A stretch of 64,000 nucleotides of DNA from Biscogniauxia marginata (lineage: Eukaryota > Ascomycota > Sordariomycetes > Xylariales > Xylariaceae): positions 541,814 to 605,813 of the forward strand of contig MU404066.1 of NCBI GenBank assembly GCA_022695795.1, given 5' to 3'. Of the stretch, positions 56,212 to 64,000 are shown piece after piece. The notes under the pieces are model-generated. The model made no database searches and was not told the origin of the DNA. It was given only the letters and a program-made list of their open reading frames with translations. Within the stretch, counting starts at the first letter, position 1, and the number at the start of each line of letters is the position of its first letter. Position numbers and translations under genes: made by a program.

Positions 56212-58812
56212 ATGGCAACCACTTTTACACCTGCGCCCCTGTCGTCCGTGTCACCGTCCGCTGAGCCTAATAAGCGAGAGCTGCATAAGCCAGCTCTAGC
56301 TCACCCTGATGAAGACTCCTCCCTGTCCGAAGATGGCGAAGAGCCTCTCGATATCGACCAGGATGATCTTCAGTCCATTATACAGCCGGCCCTGAGTCCG
56401 GTCGCGACCAGGCTCACCTCTCCCAAGACACCAGCCGCCGAGAAGGCCGCTGCTATGGAGAATCTGTCTGGCGGTAGTTTGTTTAGTGTCATGGAAGATA
56501 TCACAACCCCAGACCCGGGCTATCCCCCATCCTCATCATCGGTAAAACATCCGGTTGAAAAGTCGTCACGAGTTCCCCCCACTACTATCAAGTCCCACGC
56601 CCGTCAGAATAGGGGGTTCTCTCTGGGCCAGATGCCCCAAGGCCTTCCTCAGTTGACTAGGTTTCCGTCGCCCTGGAGTTCGAGTCCAAAAGAAGCTGTA
56701 GTGGAGAATGAGTCTAGCTCAAAGCCGGCGTTGTCTGCAGTGTTTGGTCAGAGTCGGCACCGGCGTTCTTCTTCAGGAGGTCCCGATGCTCTGAAGAGAC
56801 TGCGAGAGGCCTTGCCGTCCATTTCGCTACCGTCTTTCTTCTCGGGTCCAACCACGGGCTCCTCGACAAGAAGTCTAGAATCTAATGCAAAGAAACTAGT
56901 CGTCTCAGGAGATGGCAGTGCTGAATCAAAGCAGGCAACAGCGTCCTCCAACTATACAGTGGCACGTATAGACCAGGCGACGAATAGGTATTTAGAACTG
57001 GGTCAGCCGGATCATACAGGGGGCATGCCTACAGCGTCGCGACCGCCGTCCGCAGTACCGGCTCGGCCGCGGATTATTAGGAGATCAACATCTGACGAAT
57101 CTATGCTCTACCATTCCCTATCCAGGGTCTCATCTTTCGGCGATGATGATAGGTGGGATCACATCCGAGAACAGAAAAATGTTAGGCTCAAAGCCATCAC
57201 CGACAGTTGGGACGTGCCCACCTTCAAGCTTCCTCAATTGCCTAATATCATACCAGCGCCTCTAAAGAGGAACTCATTGTTGGGGTCAGAAACTTCTCTC
57301 ACGGCAATGCGACCCGAGACAATCCCCGAGGCCGGGCAGGACTTGAAGGATGGCGGTTTGTCGGACCTGGATCGGGCTCTAGGATCCCTAACGGGCGATG
57401 TCGTTGTTATGGGAGGGTATCGAGGCTCTATATTAAGGTCTACGAAGACAAATCGCCAGGTCTGGGTGCCCGTTAAAGTAGGATTAAATATCCGCAAAGT
57501 CAATCTGGAGGTGGGGTTGAGCCCCGAAGACGAGGAGAGAATGGAAGAAACAATTTATGCGTCTGGTATGCTGCAAAATATAGGGCCGGTCGATATTTCG
57601 AAACGACTCTTCAAGAGGTTGAGGGAATGTGAGAATGCAAAGTCAGGAAAGCTGAAGGTGTGGGATTATGGGTATGATTGGCGACTAAGTCCGCATTTGC
57701 TCTCCCGCAAGTTGATAGCCTTTTTGGAACAGCTACCCTCAAATCAAGGCGGTGATAATGCCGTAAACAGAGGTGCTATGGTTATCGCTCATAGCCTTGG
57801 CGGCCTAATCACTCGCCACGCTGTCAACCAGCGACCAGAGCTGTTCTCGGGAGTAGTGTATGCAGGCACTCCTCAGAGATGTGTGAATATCCTGGGCCCG
57901 TTTCGGAACGGTGATGCCGTGCTGTTCAATGAGAAGGTTCTGACTGCGCAGGTCAACTTCTCGTTGAGGACAAGCTTCGTGTTTCTCCCAGAAGACGGCT
58001 TTTGCTTCATTAACAAGCATACCGGAGAGGAGTACCCGGTTAATTTCTACGACCCTCTAGAATGGGCAAAATATGCATTGTCTCCATGCATCAAACCGTC
58101 ATTACCCGCCTATAATGCCCGGTCTACAGCCCTAGGCTCATTTCTGGAGCTCTCTGGAAGGCTACCGACACCCTTGAGAAGCCGGGGAAACAGCACGACA
58201 AGCGACTCGCGCCAACCGCAATCGCCAACCCGCAACCTGGTCGCGGAAGCTGTTCGAAGGGCCGAAGTCTCTCATGATCGTACCTTGGCACCACAGATGG
58301 GAAGCCTCCAAGGCGACCAGCCCGCAGCACAGCAGCAACAGCGGAAGGAGCTAGATACCAGCACCCGCAGCCGATACATGGCCTACCTTTCGCGGACCTT
58401 GGCCGACACCAAGAGGTTCCGAGCCGAGACGTACCATCGGCCACAACATACTGAGACAAACTCGTATCCTCCTCTAGCCGTCATCTACGGCAAGGATATC
58501 CCGACAGTTTGGGGCGCCCACGTATCCTCACGGGAAGCTATCGCTTGTGCGGACGTTTACGATGATCTAGTCTTTAGGAGTGGAGATGGGGTTGTTCTTG
58601 CCAGGGAAGCCATGCTACCTGAGGGATACGAGCTAGTGAAGGGCGGCCGCATCAGTACGGATCGTGGACATATCACCATGCTCGGTGACTTGGAGGCGGT
58701 TGGAAGGGCGTTGCAAGCGGTAATTAGAGGACAGCGGAAGGGTATCGGTCTTGGGCGACGCTTTCCGGCCGGAAGCAAGCGCGCACCTCAACCAGATCTC
58801 TTGGGAGTGTGA
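56212..58812 (+). CDS. LCAT-like alpha/beta hydrolase
   Basis: Single exon, 866 aa from the first in-frame ATG (56212, CATGG context). The N-terminal 380 residues are Ser/Pro-rich and probably disordered. The hydrolase domain starts near 385 with LTGDVVVMGGYRGSILRS (an LPGF-type oxyanion/lid start), then VGLNIRKVNLEVGLSPEDEE, KVWDYGYDWRLSPHLLSRKL, the nucleophile elbow IAHSLGGLITRHA (Ser near 528), GVVYAGTPQRCVNILGPF and a C-terminal catalytic His in DRGHITMLGDLEAVG (near 819). A low-complexity insertion (about 650-730) separates the core from the last segment. The arrangement resembles lecithin:cholesterol acyltransferase/PLA-type lipases seen across ascomycetes. No signal peptide or transmembrane helix, so probably cytosolic; natural substrate unknown. 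Confidence 0.88.
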   Translation: MATTFTPAPLSSVSPSAEPNKRELHKPALAHPDEDSSLSEDGEEPLDIDQDDLQSIIQPALSPVATRLTSPKTPAAEKAAAMENLSGGSLFSVMEDITTPDPGYPPSSSSVKHPVEKSSRVPPTTIKSHARQNRGFSLGQMPQGLPQLTRFPSPWSSSPKEAVVENESSSKPALSAVFGQSRHRRSSSGGPDALKRLREALPSISLPSFFSGPTTGSSTRSLESNAKKLVVSGDGSAESKQATASSNYTVARIDQATNRYLELGQPDHTGGMPTASRPPSAVPARPRIIRRSTSDESMLYHSLSRVSSFGDDDRWDHIREQKNVRLKAITDSWDVPTFKLPQLPNIIPAPLKRNSLLGSETSLTAMRPETIPEAGQDLKDGGLSDLDRALGSLTGDVVVMGGYRGSILRSTKTNRQVWVPVKVGLNIRKVNLEVGLSPEDEERMEETIYASGMLQNIGPVDISKRLFKRLRECENAKSGKLKVWDYGYDWRLSPHLLSRKLIAFLEQLPSNQGGDNAVNRGAMVIAHSLGGLITRHAVNQRPELFSGVVYAGTPQRCVNILGPFRNGDAVLFNEKVLTAQVNFSLRTSFVFLPEDGFCFINKHTGEEYPVNFYDPLEWAKYALSPCIKPSLPAYNARSTALGSFLELSGRLPTPLRSRGNSTTSDSRQPQSPTRNLVAEAVRRAEVSHDRTLAPQMGSLQGDQPAAQQQQRKELDTSTRSRYMAYLSRTLADTKRFRAETYHRPQHTETNSYPPLAVIYGKDIPTVWGAHVSSREAIACADVYDDLVFRSGDGVVLAREAMLPEGYELVKGGRISTDRGHITMLGDLEAVGRALQAVIRGQRKGIGLGRRFPAGSKRAPQPDLLGV

Positions 58813-60054
58813 TCGACGACCACAAGGCGTACGGGTTTCCATCATTACTTTTTTTCTTTTAGATTGGATATAGTAACGGGCAACCGATTAGATTACTCAT
58901 ATTGAGCAGCCGGAGATTTGTGACGAATTTGACTTTTACTTGGGTATACCAAAAGTTAGGGTTGATGGCCAATGTTTGATGCGATTCAGCTCCAATGTGG
59001 TGTGGGCGGCCGCACATATATCAACAAACCACTCAATAAGCAGCTCCTCATAGCGAAACTACCTAGTATATATATATACCTAGTTGAACCACATGATCAT
59101 ATCCCCTGATGTTTCCAAATGCAAGGGGGGAAAGCTACATATAGCCCTGAACAAACACTGATGTATACAAGACCTGCATTGTTGGGTCAATACCCATACT
59201 CAACTCAACAACGCGCTTCATTTTCATCAAGTAATATCCTTTCATCGAATAGGAGGCTCAGTTCCTTAAAAAAGAATTACCCCGACGAAAGGGCCTGATA
59301 GCTTGTCGTCTGGGTATATAATAACCTTGGCGGTCTTTTGATTTGACTTCTGCTTGTCTCAGAGACATTTTAAATTTGGAAAGACCCTGTCGTCAGCTCG
59401 AGAATAAAAAGGGGGCCACACTGGACATATGCCTAGGATGGCAGGTATAGAGGAATTGGCCAGCCTCCTCCCAACGCGCGCCAAAATCTTCCACTATCAC
59501 CATCATTACCTAACTGGCCCTGAGTAACTAATCGCCTGCTATACCGTCCGACTACAACCATTACGCTGGATAGGGGAAGAAGATTCACGGCTCTGGTGGC
59601 CGCGAACGCCGTCGATCTCGGGGCACTGCATGGCCTATAACCCCACAATGATCTCAGCGAAGCTCTCTAACTCTCTTAAATACGTGCCAATTGATGGAAA
59701 GGTAAGAAAAGGATAGTTTAAATATCGTCAGCCCTAACTCTAGACGAAAGGTCAGTAAACGACATCCGGATGTTTAGTCTCTTTTCATTAAAATTAAACC
59801 CAAATTTCTCTCACAACCTCCCCCCTTTTAAACCCCTCTAATCAGATAAACGGTCAACCCTCCGCTGATTCCACAAGGGGTTTGGTCGATGAGCTAGGAG
59901 ACTGGGTTTTAAAGAATTGATCCTAGTCTGGAATAGCATCGGGTAGGATATGAGACGAAGACCAAGTATATAAAAAAAGAGGCCCGGGGGGAGGGGGGTT
60001 GTCAAGATAAAGACTACATCGCTACCTATAATCAAATCGCCTATTCACCAAAAA

Positions 60055-60104
<50 letters not shown>

Positions 60105-60120
60105 GCAAACGCAACAAGAG
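58813..60120. other. intergenic region
   Basis: About 1.3 kb, with TATATATATACC near 59071 and an A run followed by an (AG)n tract at 60050-60099. Short frames on the minus strand (59433-59648, 59838-60035) have no recognisable features. Confidence 0.55.
60063..60099. repeat. (AG)n microsatellite after poly(A)
   Basis: About 18 AG units preceded by about 14 A, just upstream of the possible membrane-protein gene. Confidence 0.9.
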
Positions 60121-60886
60121 ATGCCGTCCCTGATGTCGTACGCTGCCTACTACCAGCTTGGCTTCTGTCCCGACGCTACATGCCCGCGTGCTCGTCCAAG
60201 AACACCGCTGACACGCATTATACGTGCTACCTGCAGTAAGTGGTTTTACGCACAAACCTTTCCTCCATTTATCCTATTATTTGCTTTGCAGTGAGTCATG
60301 TATATAACACATCTCTCTCTTTGATATGTACTCTCACATTTCACTCTCACTTAACTGATCTCGTATTTACTTCTTTGTGCCCATATACTTACTCCCTACC
60401 CCCCTCCTCCTTTTGGTTGGGAAGAGAAGGGAGAAGGGGATGGAAGATGATTTATACCATCTATGGCCAAAGTCTTCATAGAAGGGAAATATTTTAACGA
60501 ATAAGAAACCACAACAGAATCGCCTCCTCAACCTTCACCTGCAGCAGCGAGACCTAGCACCTCTAGCAGTCCCACCTTCGGGTGCGCGAGCTAGTCCACC
60601 AGCTACCTTTACCATAGCGACAGTAAAGACTGTCGCTACTGGCAACGTGACATCAGGAGCTGCAGTGACTAGGTTATCCTCAGGCAATGGCAATACTGGA
60701 ACCGTCAACGTGCCTGGCGTACACGTCGCGCAGCAGTCGTCCGACAGCAAAAAAGTAGTCAATAGACCCCTCGCGGCCGGTGTCAGTATCCTGCTGCTCG
60801 TCGTGGGGGCATACCTGTTCTGGCGGAGGCGCAGGAGCAGGCGGGAGCAACTACAGCGGATCGACGGCGGCGGCGAGAATAAGTAG
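60121..60886 (+). pseudogene. possible single-pass membrane protein, gene model unresolved
   Basis: Two pieces look coding but do not join simply. At 60121-60236 frame 1 reads AYYQLGFCPDATCPRARP, and the next frame over reads ACSSKNTADTHYTCYLQ, as if one cysteine-rich segment carries a frameshift near 60185-60195. A good donor GTAAGT follows at 60238. At about 60552-60886 a frame reads a Ser/Thr/Ala-rich stretch, then a transmembrane helix (RPLAAGVSILLLVVGAYLF), a basic stop-transfer WRRRRSRREQ and a short polar tail ending at stop 60884-60886. Such a Cys-rich ectodomain, stalk and single helix is common for fungal plasma-membrane proteins (Mid2-like), but I cannot name the family. The gene may be real with a sequencing error, or a decaying copy. 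I annotate it as a pseudogene with low confidence. Confidence 0.4.
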
Positions 60887-61532
60887 GGGTGCTATTTTGC
60901 GGTGAGCCCAGGGCCAGAGCCGGAGCCTGGCAAGACCGGGGGACCCGCAGAGCCCCCCCCGGGGGGGAATAACCAGATCGAGTGGCGACGCACGCCCGTT
61001 GGGGATGGGGATGGGGATGCGCTGCCGCTAGCAGTTTCGACGTATCTGTGGTGTTAATCGCGGGATGTATATATTCTATCGTTTCTGTTAAGGAGAAAGA
61101 TTATTACCGAGATAAATTTCCGTATTGCTAGTAGAGAGAGAGAGAGAGAGAAGGGAGGGTGTGGAGTATAGTATTTCAGTAGGGATCAGGCACCAGAGAA
61201 AAGCGAGCGTTGGGAAGGATTATATTATTATTATTAAATTGAGTCACGAAGGGTGTATTATAAATACATAGATATACAGTCGCATATCTCTAGCGTAAGA
61301 CTACACGCCTCTCGAGTCCTTGAAAAGGGGGACCATATGTCGCAACCTCGTTTGGGGGTAAGACAGGAGCTAATACTATAATCAACCGACTATCATCAGT
61401 CCCGAGAGTGGTGGTGCTGGCGGTGATGATATACACCCCGTTCAATTTGAGCCAGCTCCCATATTCCATACCCAAGGAGCCTACTGATGACGACCAAAAA
61501 AAAACTACGCATTCTGTAGAATACAGCGGGCT
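60887..61532. other. intergenic region
   Basis: G+C-rich start (GCCCCCCCCGGGGGGG palindrome near 60955), then AT-rich with an AG repeat at 61132-61151 and a TTATTATTATTA tract near 61223. No supported gene. Confidence 0.5.
61132..61151. repeat. (AG)n microsatellite
   Basis: Ten AG units in the spacer before the 2EXR gene. Confidence 0.85.
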
Positions 61533-62933
61533 TTAAACTATGGTCACCGGTGAGAGGAGAGAAGGGGTAGGGGAAGACGATCGACATGGATACCAGCCCA
61601 GGGCAGAGGATGATAGCTTTAATTCTCGGCCCGAGGAATCTTCTTGCTTCTGCTGCTGCCCGCAGGAATTGCACGCGCACTGCGAACCGAGCCAAGACCG
61701 CTTCCGCTTCTGAAAGTGACCAAAAGACGACGGCCCTGGCCTTCCGTAGCCTAGTATCCTCCGGTCGTATGCCGGGGGATCGGGGTCAGCGGCGATGGCG
61801 CGGATGTTCCAGCGCGGCGTCGTGAGATCAGGCCACTGGTCCTCGATGGTCTGCACCGCGTCACAGATGCGCCGCTCAACAAGCCGGTTCCGCTGGCCCG
61901 GCTCCACGAAAACCGAGTCGGCACTGTAGACGGGGTTGCGGTCGTTGCACACAAAGGTGAGCTGCTCCAGGTTGCGGAAGCACGACCCAACCCGGCGTAG
62001 AACTTGTATTATCGTCAATCCGGGGACAGAGGAGGAAGATGGGCTGGTGCTGGCGATAACAGTAATTGTACCGGCCGGAGTCTCGTTCCACGCGACATCG
62101 TCGATGCCCCTGATGAGCGCCTCGTTAATGGCAACGTGCCGGACAAGGGACATGTTCTATTACCGTCTTCCTGGTTAGTAATTCCCCAGATTCTAAATTT
62201 CCAGCAGTGGTCTTGGAACGTAGCTAGGTATGTAAAGATCTCAGATCCTTGATCTTCTTGGAGGGAAAAAAATAAAGTCTCTAAACACTGACACGGTATG
62301 AGACCAGTTTCGTGAACGCATCGAACTGTGCTTCCGTCGCCGCATCGCCATCTCTAGCGCCGAAGTAAAGCGTACTGGTTCCAAGCATGAGTTAAAAATT
62401 ACCCCTTCTGGTAAAGAAAAGGGAGTCTGAAAGCACCGCACGTCTCGAGAGCAAAATGCTCTCAAATTGTGCTTGTGAGGAAATTGAAGCTTTCGAGACG
62501 GGAAGACGGGACAAAAAGGGGGGGGGAGGATCTCTTGAAATACATACTCCCTTAAGGGGTCGAAAAATATCCGGCCAGGATCTCGCTTTGTGCCGAACAT
62601 AAGTTTATACCGTTTCATGGCCTCTATCCGAGACTCTCTGCAGACGTGGAGGTTTACCGGTACCGGCGATGAAGAGGTACATTGGACGAGCTGGCTGTCC
62701 CAGCCCCAAGGTTCATCGGGAGAGATGAAAGCGGGATGGGCTCCACATCTTACGGGCACGATCCGGGACCACGGGAGGTTTAAGTCCCATATAGTCAGGC
62801 GCAATTCAACTGGCAGGTGATAAAAGAGGGACTAAATGGTGGTGAGTCGCCTTTCAGATAGATACTGCGCGGCTGAACTCACGAAACATGACCCTCGGCC
62901 GTAGCCTGCCAACGGCTCTCTCGTTCCGGCCAT
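61533..62933 (-). CDS. 2EXR domain-containing protein
   Basis: Proposed exons (minus) 62933-62883, 62831-62548, 62374-62293, 62156-61533; 346 aa, phases consistent. The 2EXR domain is recognised from YHLPVELRLTIWDLNLPWSRI, an extended WDSQLVQCTSSSPVPVNL region, then HVCRESRIEAMKRYKLMFG, IFFDPLRDTLYFGARDGDA (across intron 2). This family is very abundant in ascomycetes and of unknown function, often linked to host or environmental variation. The first exon (MAGTREPLAGYGRGSCF) was chosen because an in-frame stop lies just before SLFYHLPVELR and a donor GTGAGT with a 51-nt intron restores frame. Introns 2 and 3 (173 and 136 nt) are longer than usual. The C-terminal third is Ser/Gln-rich and not recognised; the true 3' end may be spliced differently. 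Confidence 0.7.
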
Positions 62934-64000
62934 AGATAAGAGTTCTGAGATCTCGGAGCGGTGTGAGTTACACATAAATTATTACGACCCGAGTGGCCGG
63001 TAAAGGTGTGTGCGTACGTAGTTCTTCTTATGTAAGTAAGCGAGAGAGTATGTGCTCGAGTGAACCCGGGGACCTGGTCAACGGGAATGGCTGATATGTA
63101 AAAACGTTAGGAGCGTCGCAGCGGCGTATATATACGGCATAGATAATTCCATGCCGGGTTCTACCAGAGCACGCTTGATACCTCGGCACTTCCGCCATCG
63201 GCGTACGCGTTGGTCAGAAGATCGACTGTAGTGATCAGCTAATTATGGCGCGGCCCGTTCCATTGAGACAGTCTCTCTTAATATCTTGACCAGCCTCGAT
63301 CATGGGCATCATCGTAGGCAGTGGGGAAGCAGGAGAATACCACTGCACACCAGAGCCGGGCCGGGCATTCGAGCGATGTAGGCGTGGCCCGACAGTTTGG
63401 GACCGGTCTCAAAAGAGGAGGTGGCATCAACCTTGTCTACAGGGCCGACGCAAGCTAGACTGCCAGAGTTGCTCAAACTGCAGCTGCAACCTATTAGAAC
63501 AGAGTGCCCCCGCAGTTCCAAGGCGACACATCACCGGATACCATCATGTCTTTGACAGCGGACGAAGGTTGGGTGGGAAGAGGTATTGGTCGAGTTTTGC
63601 AGATGGGAGACTCTCCCTTGCATACCGTACCTACGACTAAGAATCATATGTATTATTAGTAGTGCTCTCTCAACTGGAAAGTAGACCGCCACAGTTTATT
63701 AACAGCAGATACTGCGGTACTTGAGACTAGAGAAACAGGACTCAGACGACTTCCTAAGACTTCGTATAAGGGACTCCCCATTGAGAAGAATATAGGATAG
63801 GCGGAACAGGGGATCGTATGCTAGCCCAGGTGTTTGGAGTTGGTGGCACCGCCTAGGAGCAAGCTATTCTAAAGCTGGTCAACCGGGGGGGGGGGGGGGG
63901 GGGGGTTTTACGATTAGATCCGGGCGGCGCCCCAGCGGCGAAAAAGGCAGGGGATCGGGGTTAACGTCCCCCGGGTGTGACCATGTATGCAACCAAACAA
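62934..64000. other. right-edge region without supported gene
   Basis: Contains a 112-codon frame at 63302-63640 (plus) without a recognised family, a poly-G run of about 21 at 63885-63905, and the edge of the window. The right side could carry part of a gene whose other exons lie outside. Confidence 0.5.
63885..63905. repeat. poly(G) homopolymer
   Basis: 21 consecutive G residues near the right edge. Such a run is prone to sequencing error and could form a G-quadruplex. Confidence 0.9.

Noticed and set aside
63302..63640. 112-codon plus-strand frame at the right edge
   Set aside because: Cys-rich in part but no known family, and the alternate frames do not extend it; listed only as unassigned.
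1..64000. tRNA, rRNA, CRISPR arrays and transposons
   Set aside because: I looked for B-box-like words, long direct repeats with spacers and transposase motifs and found none I could support.

Overview
This is a window from the nuclear genome of a filamentous ascomycete (Pezizomycotina; the protein set looks most like Sordariomycetes, but I cannot name the order or genus from sequence alone). The evidence is short GT-AG introns (mostly 49-75 nt) that join reading frames into textbook fungal proteins, long intergenic regions full of microsatellites and a GGTA/TACC-type low-complexity motif, a Zn2Cys6 regulator, a 2EXR-domain protein and a DAL5-type MFS transporter. I saw no rRNA, tRNA, CRISPR array, transposase or reverse transcriptase. 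Starts and splice sites were set by hand from frame, splice consensus and remembered family features, without alignment.

Layout, left to right: SAGA subunit SGF73 (1.3-2.8 kb, +); peroxisomal-type mitochondrial carrier with a long proline-rich tail (4.1-5.9, +); NOSIP-like RING/U-box protein (6.5-7.9, -) divergent from tafazzin TAZ1 (8.4-9.7, +); cyclin-dependent kinase PHO85 (10.4-11.5, -); DAL5-type MFS transporter (12.3-14.0, -) divergent from a metal-dependent amidohydrolase (14.4-15.7, +); septin-like GTPase (16.5-18.8, +); poly(A) polymerase PAP1 (19.6-21.9, +); ISW2-complex subunit ITC1 (23.8-27.2, -); ALG8 glucosyltransferase (28.7-30.4, -) divergent from an L-type lectin cargo receptor (31.3-32.7, +); aminopeptidase P (33.6-36.0, -); Zn2Cys6 transcription factor (37.3-40.4, -); a 5.1-kb gene-poor stretch; COP9 subunit CSN1 (45.6-47.3, +); PRP18 (47.8-48.9, -) divergent from SAP18 (49.7-50.7, +); a 2.1-kb gene-poor stretch; a complex I NDUFB4-like subunit (52.8-53.3, -) divergent from a glutathione S-transferase (53.8-54.6, +); an LCAT-like alpha/beta hydrolase (56.2-58.8, +); a poorly resolved single-pass membrane protein, possibly frameshifted (60.1-60.9, +); and a 2EXR-domain protein (61.5-62.9, -).

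Most genes are conserved housekeeping genes: chromatin (SGF73, ITC1, SAP18), mRNA processing (PAP1, PRP18, NOSIP), ER glycosylation and traffic (ALG8, lectin), mitochondria and lipids (TAZ1, NDUFB4-like). The accessory-looking parts are the amidohydrolase/transporter pair, the septin-like GTPase, the carrier tail, and the right end after 59 kb. No single new multi-gene system stands out. The amidohydrolase/transporter pair is the best candidate for an uncharacterised functional module.
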